Assembly: GCF_000741255.1 (NCBI RefSeq)
Contig: NZ_JGZB01000006.1
Location: 41 to 64,040 of the forward strand
Length of the DNA stretch: 64,000 bases
Direction: 5' to 3'
Source: Bifidobacterium magnum
Lineage (GTDB): Bacteria; Actinomycetota; Actinomycetes; Actinomycetales; Bifidobacteriaceae
Shown: in pieces, positions 8,382 to 16,384 of the stretch
How the letters are laid out: each line of letters begins with the position of its first letter
How positions within the stretch are numbered: position 1 is the first letter of the stretch
Program-made: the position numbers and the translations under genes
Notes under the pieces: generated by a model
What the model saw: the letters and a program-made list of their open reading frames with translations, nothing else
What the model was told of the DNA's origin: nothing
Database searches by the model: none

Positions 8382-9083
8382 ATGAATGAGCCGTATGACG
8401 ACCTCGAGGGACGCTTCACCAGGTTCCTGCTCGACGCGGGCGCCTTGAAATTCGGTGAATTCACGTTGAAGTCGGGCCGTGTGTCCCCGTATTACATCAA
8501 CGCGGCGAGTTTCGACACGGGGCGGCTCGTGGGGGAGCTCGGCAAATTCTACGCGGCGAAAATCATGTGGGAGATTGAGGCCGGCCGGTTCTCGGACCGC
8601 ATCGACACCGTGTTCGGCCCGGCGTACAAGGGCATTCCGCTCGCCGTGTCCACGGCCATGGCGTTGCATGAGTACGGCATTGAAGCCGGGTACACTTTCG
8701 ACCGCAAGGAGCGCAAGGACCATGGAGACGGCGGCCTTATGGTGGGCATGCCGTTGGAAGACGGCATGAACGTGGTTATTGTGGACGACGTGATGACCGC
8801 CGGCACCGCCATTCAGGAAACCGTCCCGAAGCTCAAGCGGGAAGCGGGCGTACACATCACGGGCATGGTGGTGAGCGTGGACCGTATGGAAACCACCGCG
8901 CACAGCAACCGATCCGCCGTCATGGAGACGGAATCCATGTACGGATTCCCCGTAAGCTCCATTGTCAACGTGCTCGACCTGTTCGCGGAGGCGCGCAAGC
9001 TCACCAAACCCGACGGGTCGCCGTATGTCAGCGACGCCCTTGACGACTTGGCGGAACAATATTTGGAAAAATATGGAGCGTGA
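8382..9083 (+). CDS. pyrE: Orotate phosphoribosyltransferase
   Basis: Joins orotate to PRPP to make OMP. The 233-residue protein has the type I PRTase PRPP loop NVVIVDDVMTAGTAI near residues 128-142. Its N-terminal LKSGRVSPYYINAA matches orotate PRTases. It starts at ATG 8382 after a purine-rich leader (AAAGGG about 8 nt upstream). It is 55 bp after pyrD and closes the pyrimidine operon. Base composition returns to the genome norm here, in contrast to pyrK and pyrD. Its last 11 bp overlap the following HAD phosphatase. Confidence 0.95.
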   Translation: MNEPYDDLEGRFTRFLLDAGALKFGEFTLKSGRVSPYYINAASFDTGRLVGELGKFYAAKIMWEIEAGRFSDRIDTVFGPAYKGIPLAVSTAMALHEYGIEAGYTFDRKERKDHGDGGLMVGMPLEDGMNVVIVDDVMTAGTAIQETVPKLKREAGVHITGMVVSVDRMETTAHSNRSAVMETESMYGFPVSSIVNVLDLFAEARKLTKPDGSPYVSDALDDLAEQYLEKYGA

Positions 9084-9702
9084 CGTGATTACTGACGTGG
9101 TATTCGATTTTTGCGGCGTGCTGATCGACTGGCAGTGGGGGGAGGCCATGAAACGGCATGCTCCCGACTGGTTCCTGGAACATCTGGACGATCCTGACGA
9201 TCCGTACGGATTCTTCCGTTACGAAGACCGTATGGATGCGGGAGAGCTGCTCGCGGACATCATGCCGGACATCGTGGCTGAACAGGGACAGGAGATCGCC
9301 GACCTGTTCGACTATTACATCGCCCATTACGACGACGCGCTGCCGAACCTGATTCCCGGCGTGGAATCGCTTCTTAGGGATTTGCGGGACGCCGGTGTGC
9401 GCATATGGGGTTTGACCAACTGGTCGAGCGAAACGTTCCACTATGCGTTCGAGCTGTACCCGCAGTTGGAAGAGCTGCTGTCCGGTACAGTGGTGTCCGG
9501 CATCGAGAAATTGCACAAGCCCGAGGGCGCCATTTACGAGCACGCGCAGCGGCGCTTCCACCTGGTTCCGGAGCAGACCATGTTCTTCGACGACACGGCG
9601 CGCAATGTGCAGGGAGCGCTGGATTGCGGCTGGAATGCATGCCAGTTTACGTCCGCCGACGGCGCGCGCAAGGCGTTGCGGGATCATGGCGTAACCGTGT
9701 AA
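9073..9702 (+). CDS. HAD-superfamily hydrolase (YihX-like, class IA)
   Basis: Predicted phosphatase of 209 residues. HAD motif I is DFCGVLIDW with Asp in the nucleophile position, motif II is GLTNWS, motif III is a Lys in GIEKLHKPEGA, and motif IV is FFDDTARN. I chose ATG 9073, which overlaps the pyrE stop by 11 nt; GTG 9085 is an alternative just past pyrE. The overlap suggests translational coupling to pyrE, so a nucleotide or sugar phosphate substrate is possible, but nothing in the sequence fixes it. A strong bidirectional terminator follows at 9744-9776. Confidence 0.85.
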   Translation: MERDVITDVVFDFCGVLIDWQWGEAMKRHAPDWFLEHLDDPDDPYGFFRYEDRMDAGELLADIMPDIVAEQGQEIADLFDYYIAHYDDALPNLIPGVESLLRDLRDAGVRIWGLTNWSSETFHYAFELYPQLEELLSGTVVSGIEKLHKPEGAIYEHAQRRFHLVPEQTMFFDDTARNVQGALDCGWNACQFTSADGARKALRDHGVTV

Positions 9703-9743
9703 TTTTGCTGTAAGTGAAGTGTTTCCCGGGGAAAATAAAAACC

Positions 9744-9776
9744 AAATGCGACATATCTTAAAAATATGTCGCATTT
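9744..9776. terminator. Bidirectional intrinsic terminator
   Basis: A perfect 13-bp stem (AAATGCGACATAT and ATATGTCGCATTT) with a 7-nt loop is flanked by A-rich sequence on the left and T6 on the right. It serves both the rightward HAD gene and the leftward PadR gene, whose stop lies at its right edge. Confidence 0.9.
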
Positions 9777-9777
9777 T

Positions 9778-10311
9778 TTAGTTTTCGAGATTATCTCCCA
9801 GCAGTTCCTGCAGATACGCGATTTCCGCTTGGGCGTGTGCGGCCTGGATGGAGATGGCCGCCTTCTTGTAGGTGTCGCTGACAGCGCTGTTGTCAAGTGG
9901 GTCAGCGTCCGTGCAATAGAGTTGGTGCGTGTCGTTCTCAAGCATGTTGAGTCGGCGTTCCAGCACGGCCCTGCGGTCGCGGTCGTTGGGGAGTGTGGAC
10001 AGGAAGGAGAGGATCACGGTCCACTGCGCCGTGTCCGAGATCATATAGCCGCGCGCGTTGCGCAGCGTGGAGACAAGCAGGTCATAGCCGCTTGGAGTCA
10101 GATGGAACGTACGCTTGTTGCGTCCGCTGACAATGCGGTTGCTCTCGCGCAGATACCCTTTGCCGAGCAGGCGCTGCGTCACCGCATGGACGGATCCTTC
10201 GCTAAATGCTCTCGTGTTGCCGAGCAGCTGGCGCATACGGTTGCATAGCTGGTATCCGCACATGGGTTCCTCATGTACGAATCCGAGAGTCATAAGTTCT
10301 ATAACGTTCAT
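9778..10311 (-). CDS. PadR-family transcriptional regulator
   Basis: Predicted DNA-binding repressor of 177 residues. The N-terminal winged helix (MNVIELMTLGFVHEEPMCGY...) has the PadR pattern of a G-Y-x-L helix and a wing with VSGRNKRTFHLTPSG, followed by a helical C-terminal dimerisation region. I chose ATG at 10311, with GTGAGG 6 nt upstream, rather than longer readings starting up to 10425, because the family begins with the recognised MNVIELMTLG. Its promoter overlaps a perfect palindrome (10388-10399), which fits autorepression. No drug-efflux gene, the common PadR target, is adjacent. Confidence 0.85.
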   Translation of the reverse strand: MNVIELMTLGFVHEEPMCGYQLCNRMRQLLGNTRAFSEGSVHAVTQRLLGKGYLRESNRIVSGRNKRTFHLTPSGYDLLVSTLRNARGYMISDTAQWTVILSFLSTLPNDRDRRAVLERRLNMLENDTHQLYCTDADPLDNSAVSDTYKKAAISIQAAHAQAEIAYLQELLGDNLEN

Positions 10312-10371
10312 GGGTCGCCTCACTAGTCGGGTGGTAGGGAAGGTCCTCATTCCAATTTCAGGACGGGTTAT

Positions 10372-10400
10372 ATTGTAGCTAAATACGTGAAATATTTCAA
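10372..10400 (-). promoter_or_regulatory. Sigma70-type promoter of the PadR gene
   Basis: On the minus strand -35 TTGAAA (10395-10400) and -10 TACAAT (10372-10377) are separated by exactly 17 bp. Transcription would start near 10365, leaving a leader of about 54 nt before the PadR ATG. Confidence 0.75.
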
Positions 10401-10412
10401 TCTGAAAGTAAG
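10388..10412. promoter_or_regulatory. Putative PadR operator, copy 1
   Basis: The perfect palindrome TGAAATATTTCA at 10388-10399 overlaps the -35 box of the PadR promoter and is followed by a conserved tail (TCTGAAAGTAAG). The same unit recurs at 10560-10583. That this PadR binds it is inferred from position. Confidence 0.6.
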
Positions 10413-10559
10413 TCCACAATAACACCGACGCGAACTTGTGCCAAAATTCTCGCGGAATAATTATTCGACGGACAAACAGTCACCCCACGTGGTTTATTAA
10501 TTTGGAAAATAGGGCGGCAATAAAATCAAAGGTTTCGATATCGATCAAATTTTTAATAT

Positions 10560-10583
10560 TGAAATATTTCAGTCTGAAGTAAG
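10560..10583. promoter_or_regulatory. Putative PadR operator, copy 2, with overlapping rightward promoter
   Basis: This is a second TGAAATATTTCA palindrome (10560-10571) with the tail GTCTGAAGTAAG, nearly identical to copy 1 and in the same orientation 172 bp away. On the plus strand TTGAAA (10559-10564) and GATAAT (10583-10588) are 18 bp apart, so a rightward transcript is possible. No gene lies to its right on that strand before the convergent acetyltransferase. Confidence 0.55.
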
Positions 10584-10718
10584 ATAATCATCCAAACTCA
10601 CGTTCCTCCATCCCTCGCGAAACGACCTAACTCATCCAATACATAACGTCACTACAACTAAAACGGCACTGACATCCTAAGAATTTGTGACAAAAGTCAC
10701 ATATTGATGGGAGAATAT

Positions 10719-10748
10719 AAAAACGGGACGCAACCAGCACCGTCCCGT
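10719..10748 (-). terminator. Intrinsic terminator of the acetyltransferase gene
   Basis: The minus-strand stem has arms ACGGGACG (10723-10730 on plus) and CGTCCCGT (10741-10748) with a 10-nt loop, followed on the minus strand by a T-run (plus-strand A-run 10719-10723). It lies 25 bp beyond the stop codon. Confidence 0.85.
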
Positions 10749-10772
10749 AATCTGAGGAAATATTGATGATTG

Positions 10773-11435
10773 TTAGCAGGGTTGCGACGAATCCGGCTTA
10801 GTCAGCCCGGACTCTTCACACACTTCATCCCAATTGATGTGGCGCCCCTTGAAATACACGTCGTAATCACGTTCGCCAATGGGACGCAACACGCGTGCCG
10901 GATTTCCGACCGCAACCACATTGGCCGGCAAATCCTTGGTCACTACCGCGCCGGCGCCCACTACCGTATTGTCGCCAATAGTGACTCCGGGGAGCACAAT
11001 GACTCCCGCGCCCAACCAACAATTGTTGCCAATATGGATAGGGGCGTTGAATTGATATTCGCGCATACGCAATTCCGGAAGGATGGGGTGGCCAGCGGTA
11101 GCCAGCACCACATTCGGACCGAACATGACATTGTCGTCCACATAAATATGGGTGTCGTCGACCAGCGTGAGATTGGAATTGGCATACACATGGTTCCCGA
11201 AATGACAATGCGCGCCAGCCCAGTTCGAATGCAGTGGCGGCTCAATGTAGCATCCTTCGCCAAGATCAGCGAACATGTCGTGCAACATCGACTCCCGCAA
11301 GGCGCCCTGGGACGGACGCGTCGCATTGAAATCGTACAGTTTTTCCATGCACGCGGTCTGCTCGACCATAATCGACTCGTCTCCGGGCAAATACAATTCT
11401 TCGCTATGCAGTTTGTCGCGCTGCGCCTTCGCCAT
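10773..11435 (-). CDS. Maltose/galactoside-type sugar O-acetyltransferase (left-handed beta-helix)
   Basis: Transfers acetyl from acetyl-CoA to a sugar hydroxyl. The 220-residue protein has the family's N-terminal mac helix region (AKAQRDKLHSEELYLPGDES). It continues with hexapeptide repeats (IHIGNNCWLGAGVIVLPGVT, IGDNTVVGAGAVVT) and the active-site His in ATAGHPI. The C-terminal GNPARVLRPI is typical. I chose ATG 11435 because a strong AAAGGAGTG lies 5 nt upstream; the frame extends to 11501 without support. It is monocistronic with its own terminator and divergent from the RecJ-like gene. The exact acceptor sugar cannot be read from the sequence. Confidence 0.9.
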   Translation of the reverse strand: MAKAQRDKLHSEELYLPGDESIMVEQTACMEKLYDFNATRPSQGALRESMLHDMFADLGEGCYIEPPLHSNWAGAHCHFGNHVYANSNLTLVDDTHIYVDDNVMFGPNVVLATAGHPILPELRMREYQFNAPIHIGNNCWLGAGVIVLPGVTIGDNTVVGAGAVVTKDLPANVVAVGNPARVLRPIGERDYDVYFKGRHINWDEVCEESGLTKPDSSQPC

Positions 11436-11614
11436 GTTCACTCCTTTGTGTACGAAACGTGCTACATGTCGAATCGTAACGCGGCTGGATCCGTACGCCA
11501 ATGGGAACAGGGAGTCTCCAACAAATCTTCAATTATGAAGATCCTTGCCGCAATCTAGCCCGGACAAAACCCAAGTGATACAGTAAAGCGACAGTATTCC
11601 AGTAAGAAGGCCTG

Positions 11615-13303
11615 ATGATGAATCCGCTTATTCGCTCGTGGCTCGACCACCGCCATTTGAACGCCGAAACATGGCATGATCTGGAACGGCCGAGCGCGCA
11701 ACCTTTGCACCATATTGACGAATTGACGGACCTGCTGCACACCTTGCATACGCAACAGCAACGCGTGGTGATTCTTCCGGACTTCGACATGGACGGCATT
11801 ACGGCGGGAACGCTCGGGTTCGCGGGACTGAGCCTCATGGGATTTACCGTCAGCCTGTATCGTCCCGATCCGAGCGCGGGCTACGGATTCACCGAGCATG
11901 ACATCGACAAAATTTTCGACGAGTTCCCTGACACGCGCGCCGTTTTGACATGTGATGTCGGCATCACGGCGCACGAAGGCGTGCAACGTATCCATGAGCG
12001 TGGTGCGTTGGCCTTGATTACAGACCATCATGTGCAAGAAGAGGAATTGGCGGCTGATTGCATTGTCAATCCGAACCAGCTGGGGGAGACCTACGAGCAT
12101 CCGAGCATTTGCGGAGCCCATGTATTGTGGCAGGTACTGGACCGTTATGCAGAGCGTTTTGTTCCCGACGCCCGCGACGCGATCCAGATATTGCGCGTAT
12201 TCGCAGGATTCGGCACCATTTCCGACCAAATGACATTAAGCGGCGAGAACCGTTCCCTCGTGCGGGACGCCATCGTGCTCACCCAGCGCATTTTCATGGA
12301 TCCCAAGCCATACACCACGGGCAATGCGAATTTCGATTCGGCGCTCTATGGATTGCACACCATACTGCGCGTGCTGCAGGAACATGGCAAATTCAGTGAC
12401 ATCAACGAACTCAATGAACAGTTCATGGGCTTCTATCTGGCGCCCACATTCAATAGCGCCAAGCGCATGAACGGTTCCATGGACGACGTGTTCGGCATAT
12501 TTTTCAATGCGAACCGTTCATATGAGCTCGCACAAAAATTGTTTGTACTCAACGAACAGCGCAAACGGGCAGTGGGCCAGTATATGAAAGAACTGGAAAC
12601 CAGCGACCAGCCCTATGCGCCATATGTGTATTTGACCAACGCACCCACGGGAATCCTCGGACTGCTGGCCACCAAACTCATTTCTTCCAGCCATATGCCC
12701 ACCTTTGTGCTCAACAGGGAAACATTGCAGGGTTCGGGTCGTACGCCGGAATGGTATAAGGCGTTGGACGTCCTTACCCCATTGGGACACCATGTGGCGG
12801 GCCACCAGCATGCGTTCGGCGTACATAGCAGTACGGACGACCTGCCCAAGTTTGCCGCCGACATCGCGGCTACGGCGGAGACATTGCAATCCCAGGCGGA
12901 TACCAAACCCCAAGAAGCGGATATTGTGCTGGCGTTGGGCCCGCAGGCGGCAAACGACGCGGGAACCATTACGCAATGGGACAACGCCACTGTGCTGGAA
13001 TATTGCGAAAAGATCCGGTCGTACGCGCCATTCGGCGCGGGTTTCCCCGCGCCAACCATCCAACTCAATCTCATGCCTCAAGACATAGCGCAACTGCGAT
13101 GCGTGGGAGCGCAGCAGCAGCATCTACTGGCCACCACCACCAACGGATTGTCGTTAACGCTGTTCAACCAGGCGGACTACGCCGCGCTTATGCAACACGA
13201 ACCCGTTACCATCACGGGCACGCTGGAACGCAATGTATGGCGCGGGGAAGTTCGCGCGCAAATGCAAGGAACTATTGCAACGCCTCAAACACCGCGGGAA
13301 TAG
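11615..13303 (+). CDS. recJ: RecJ-like single-stranded-DNA exonuclease (DHH family)
   Basis: A predicted 5'-3' ssDNA exonuclease used in recombination and repair. The 562-residue protein has the DHH phosphoesterase motifs: DFDMDG at residues 56-61, TCDVGI, and DHH in LALITDHHVQ. A family-typical NPNQ/GAHVLW stretch and a C-terminal DHHA1/nucleic-acid-binding half with LGLLATKLI and GSGRT follow. ATG 11615 (or 11618) follows AAGAAGG. The 3' end overlaps the convergent NAD(P)HX repair gene by 32 bp, so the two transcripts collide. Motif spacing fits RecJ, although another DHH nuclease is not excluded. Confidence 0.85.
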   Translation: MMNPLIRSWLDHRHLNAETWHDLERPSAQPLHHIDELTDLLHTLHTQQQRVVILPDFDMDGITAGTLGFAGLSLMGFTVSLYRPDPSAGYGFTEHDIDKIFDEFPDTRAVLTCDVGITAHEGVQRIHERGALALITDHHVQEEELAADCIVNPNQLGETYEHPSICGAHVLWQVLDRYAERFVPDARDAIQILRVFAGFGTISDQMTLSGENRSLVRDAIVLTQRIFMDPKPYTTGNANFDSALYGLHTILRVLQEHGKFSDINELNEQFMGFYLAPTFNSAKRMNGSMDDVFGIFFNANRSYELAQKLFVLNEQRKRAVGQYMKELETSDQPYAPYVYLTNAPTGILGLLATKLISSSHMPTFVLNRETLQGSGRTPEWYKALDVLTPLGHHVAGHQHAFGVHSSTDDLPKFAADIAATAETLQSQADTKPQEADIVLALGPQAANDAGTITQWDNATVLEYCEKIRSYAPFGAGFPAPTIQLNLMPQDIAQLRCVGAQQQHLLATTTNGLSLTLFNQADYAALMQHEPVTITGTLERNVWRGEVRAQMQGTIATPQTPRE

Positions 13304-15044
13304 CCTCGACCACATCACCGGCCACAATGGGACGTCCCACGGTTTCCACCACGGGATACTCGTCATGCGCGTGGTACAGCATAGGGCGGTGCCATCCGCG
13401 CTGGTCGGATCCCGATGCCAAGGCCGCGGCGCGACCATGCATGTATGCGGCGGAAGCGGCAATCTCGGGCATGCAAGCGGCATCGGCATGCACCTGCTCG
13501 CTTTGCTGGGCGAGCAGTGCGCCTAGCAGTCCCGTGAGCACATCGCCCGCGCCGGCCGTGGCCAGGCTTGCCGGGGCACGTCCCGCGGCAAGTACGCGCA
13601 ACGTACCGCCATCGTTGCCGGCGACCAACGTGACCGCTCCCTTGAGCAGCACCGTCGCACCAGTTTCCTGGGCGGCCAGACGGACACAATGCCACGGGCG
13701 CGCGAACACCTCCTCAGGGCTCATGGCATGTCCGAGGCGGGTAAGCAGGCGGGCGAGCTCACCGGCATGGGGCGTAAGCACGACCTGCGCTGTCACATGG
13801 TTGGGAAGCAGATCCAAGGCTCCGGCGTCCACCACGATGGGAGGCATGGCCTCGGCCCGGGCGTCCTGGTCCTCGTTGCCGGTGCGGGCATAATGCTGAA
13901 GCAATGCGGTAATTGTGCGTTGCTGAATGTCCTCATGCAATTCATTCATATCGGCGTCATCCTGCTCCACGGGAACGCCCGATCCGACGGCCCACGCTTG
14001 CACATGGCCTTTGCCCATAACCGCTTCCGGCAACTTGTGCAAAATCAGGTCCTGAGCGCGTTGCGGGCCGACATAGCGAACCATGCCGATATTGGAGCGC
14101 GCTGCCGCACAGGTGGAAAGCACCGCCGCGCCCGGATATTCCTGGGAACCCGTAACAAGGCCCAGCACGCCTCGGGAGTATTTGGCGTCCTCCACCCGGC
14201 ACGGGCGAATCGCTTCGGATGCGAATCCTGCGGTCACCATTTCCACCGCGGGTTCCATTTCCATAAGGTCGAAATCAAAATCGACAATGCAGATCTTGCC
14301 GCACGCATAGCAAGCGGGAGGCAGCATGGCGCAAGGCTTCATCGCACCGAACATGATGGTAATGTCCGCAGGGATATACGGCCCAGGCAACGTACCGTCA
14401 TTGACGCCGATGCCGGAAGGCATATCAACGGCGATAGTGATAGGGGTGTGTGGCACAATCTGGTCGTCGGGAATGGCCAACCCGGAATCGGGCATGCCGC
14501 TACGGCCCAATGCGGTCGCCATGGCTTGAGCTATGCCGTGCAAGGATCCTGTTACTCCAATTCCTGTCATGGCGTCCAATACCACTGTGGCGTGGCGTAC
14601 ATATTCAATGGCCGACTGCAAACGTTCGCCGGCCTCGCCCGCGCTGAACCCGCTCGAATATCCGGGAATTTGCGCATACGGATCCAGTACCAGCACCTTT
14701 CCGCCCGCCTCGCACAACGCGTCCAAAGCGCCATTATGAAGACGCTTGCCTACCGCGATGGCGGTCACATCGTATCCGCGCGCGGCCAGAAACGCTCCCG
14801 CGTACAAGCCGTCGCCACCATTGTCTCCAGCTCCCGCGAGCACCACAATGCGCGTGGACCGCTCATTGTCCCAACCGTTCTCCTGCAAAGTGTGCAGCAC
14901 AACATTGGCCGTGGCGCTGGCGGCCATGCGCATAAGCGGTACGTCACGTTCCAGCAGCGGCTGCTCCATGGCGCGGACACTGTTGGTTGAATAGGCGCTA
15001 TACAAAAGCGCCTGAATATGTTCCGAAGCATGTTCCAAAGCCAT
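13272..15044 (-). CDS. nnr: Bifunctional NAD(P)H-hydrate epimerase / ADP-dependent dehydratase
   Basis: Repairs hydrated NAD(P)H. The N-terminal epimerase half (about residues 1-240) has the AGAGDNGGDGLYAGAFLA loop, DAMTGIGVTG and DMPSGIGVNDGT. The C-terminal ribokinase-like dehydratase half (about 285-590) has GLVTGSQEYPGAAVLS, LTPHAGELARLL, LLKGAVT and the catalytic TAGAGDVLTG. Length 590 is near the usual 500-560 for the fusion. ATG 15044 follows AAGGGG. Its tail overlaps recJ by 32 bp in convergent orientation. Confidence 0.93.
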   Translation of the reverse strand: MALEHASEHIQALLYSAYSTNSVRAMEQPLLERDVPLMRMAASATANVVLHTLQENGWDNERSTRIVVLAGAGDNGGDGLYAGAFLAARGYDVTAIAVGKRLHNGALDALCEAGGKVLVLDPYAQIPGYSSGFSAGEAGERLQSAIEYVRHATVVLDAMTGIGVTGSLHGIAQAMATALGRSGMPDSGLAIPDDQIVPHTPITIAVDMPSGIGVNDGTLPGPYIPADITIMFGAMKPCAMLPPACYACGKICIVDFDFDLMEMEPAVEMVTAGFASEAIRPCRVEDAKYSRGVLGLVTGSQEYPGAAVLSTCAAARSNIGMVRYVGPQRAQDLILHKLPEAVMGKGHVQAWAVGSGVPVEQDDADMNELHEDIQQRTITALLQHYARTGNEDQDARAEAMPPIVVDAGALDLLPNHVTAQVVLTPHAGELARLLTRLGHAMSPEEVFARPWHCVRLAAQETGATVLLKGAVTLVAGNDGGTLRVLAAGRAPASLATAGAGDVLTGLLGALLAQQSEQVHADAACMPEIAASAAYMHGRAAALASGSDQRGWHRPMLYHAHDEYPVVETVGRPIVAGDVVEAIPAVFEALQ

Positions 15045-15203
15045 GAGAAATCCCCTTCATTTCCATACAGATGTTGTATTTACTCTAATCGATTTGCGCC
15101 AAAAATACATCAAGGCATCTATGTCAGATGTACCGCGCGCATTTGCAAATTCGTTAGGAGAGAAATACTGCCAATACTCAGGATTCATTCAGAAAAGCCT
15201 TTT

Positions 15204-15209
15204 TATAAT
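15204..15209 (+). promoter_or_regulatory. Likely -10 element of the bile salt hydrolase promoter
   Basis: A perfect TATAAT lies 76 bp upstream of the bsh ATG in an AT-rich stretch. No good -35 was found at 16-18 bp, so the promoter is only a candidate. The rest of the 235-bp intergenic region 15045-15279 shows nothing else recognisable. Confidence 0.4.
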
Positions 15210-15279
15210 CGCCCTGTTGCTGGGATGACGAAGTGACCAAGTCCTGGTAGAAACGATTCATTCTTATGAGGAGGCAAAC

Positions 15280-16233
15280 ATGTGCACTAGCGTGCGATTC
15301 ACCGATGGTGAAGGGGATATGTATTTCGGCCGTAACCTAGACTGGAGCTGCGGATATGGCCAGACCATTCTGGCAACCCCGAAGGGATACAAGCTCGATT
15401 TTGAATTCAACGTGGAAGATGGCCAGCGTCCGATTTTCGGCGCGGGCATCATCTCGGACAACAAGCCGCTGTACTTCGACTGCGCCAACGAGTCCGGTCT
15501 GGCCGTCGCCGGCCTGAACTTCCCGGGCTACGCCAAGTACGAGGATGACGCCGTGGAAGGCAAGACCAACGTCGCCGCCTACGAGTTCCCGTACTTCATC
15601 GTGCGCAACTTCGATACGGTGGACGAGGTGGAGAAGGCTCTCGAATCCGTCGCCATCATCAACAAGCCCGTGAACGACCAATTCCCGGTTTCCATGCTGC
15701 ACTGGATCATCGGCGACAAGACGCGTTCCATTGTCGTTGAATACATGGCCGACGGCATGCACATCTACCATGATGGTGTCGACGCGCTGACCAACCAGCC
15801 GACCTTCGCCTACCACGAGGAAAACCTGCGCAACTACATGGTCAACGTTCCGGAATACCCGGCCGCTGTCAAGTGGGGTCAGGATGAACTGACGCCATGG
15901 GGTTCCGGCGTGAGCATGCACGGCATTCCGGGCGACTTCAGCTCCCCGTCGCGTTTCATCCGCGCCGCGTACATCAACACGCACTACCCGCAGCAGAAGG
16001 ACGAGCAGCACAGCGTCATCCGTCTGTTCCGCACGCTGCAGGCTGCGGCAATGGTGCTGGGTGGTGCCAAGATGGGCAACGACCAGTTCGAGTACACCGT
16101 CTACTCGGATTGCTTCTCCGCCAAGACTATGACGTACTACTACAACTCTTATGATGATCCGGCCATCAGGTCCTTCAAGATGAGCGACTTCGATATGGAC
16201 GGCGACCAGCTGCAGCAGAAGCAGGTTGACTGA
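15280..16233 (+). CDS. bsh: Bile salt hydrolase (choloylglycine hydrolase)
   Basis: Cleaves the glycine or taurine amide of conjugated bile acids, a hallmark of gut bifidobacteria. The 317-residue Ntn-hydrolase begins MCTSVRF, so Met removal exposes Cys2 as the N-terminal nucleophile. GRNLDW supplies Arg18 and Asp21, DCANE and AGLNFPGY line the pocket, and Asn172 (LTNQPTF) and Arg225 (SPSRF) complete the known catalytic set. No signal peptide is present, so it is intracellular. A strong AGGAGG precedes ATG 15280, and two hairpins follow. It appears monocistronic, with no bile transporter alongside. Confidence 0.95.
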   Translation: MCTSVRFTDGEGDMYFGRNLDWSCGYGQTILATPKGYKLDFEFNVEDGQRPIFGAGIISDNKPLYFDCANESGLAVAGLNFPGYAKYEDDAVEGKTNVAAYEFPYFIVRNFDTVDEVEKALESVAIINKPVNDQFPVSMLHWIIGDKTRSIVVEYMADGMHIYHDGVDALTNQPTFAYHEENLRNYMVNVPEYPAAVKWGQDELTPWGSGVSMHGIPGDFSSPSRFIRAAYINTHYPQQKDEQHSVIRLFRTLQAAAMVLGGAKMGNDQFEYTVYSDCFSAKTMTYYYNSYDDPAIRSFKMSDFDMDGDQLQQKQVD

Positions 16234-16238
16234 TTCCT

Positions 16239-16265
16239 AATGCCGGTTTTGTAGCCTCCGGCATT
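16239..16265 (+). terminator. Hairpin just after bsh
   Basis: Arms AATGCCGG (16239-16246) and CCGGCATT (16258-16265) with an 11-nt loop lie 6 bp past the stop. It is the first of two tandem hairpins and has no clear T-run. Confidence 0.6.
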
Positions 16266-16276
16266 GCATAAAATGA

Positions 16277-16318
16277 TTGGGCGCGACCATTCTTGCGAGT
16301 GGCCGCGCCCAATTCTTA
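16277..16318 (+). terminator. Second intrinsic terminator after bsh
   Basis: A 9-bp stem TTGGGCGCG (16277-16285) and CGCGCCCAA (16304-16312) is followed by TTCTT. Tandem hairpins suggest firm isolation of bsh from the convergent ABC-F gene. Confidence 0.7.
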
Positions 16319-16384
16319 TGTTCCATGCCCTTTGTGGTTCTTTCTATGGATCTTTATAGCTTGCTATTTGCTATAACGCCGGTG

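Larger units (their letters stand above)
10312..10772. other. 461-bp intergenic region between PadR and acetyltransferase genes
   Basis: Holds the PadR promoter, two operator-like palindromic repeats and, at its right end, the terminator of the leftward acetyltransferase. No open frame with ribosome site was found between 10590 and 10720. The stretch is AT-richer than its surroundings, and a short untranslated RNA from the 10559 promoter is possible but unproven. Confidence 0.6.

Noticed and set aside
16354..16376. TTATAGC...GCTATAA repeat after the ABC-F gene as a terminator
   Set aside because: The stem is AT-rich and weak, with no T-run, so it is not supported as a terminator.
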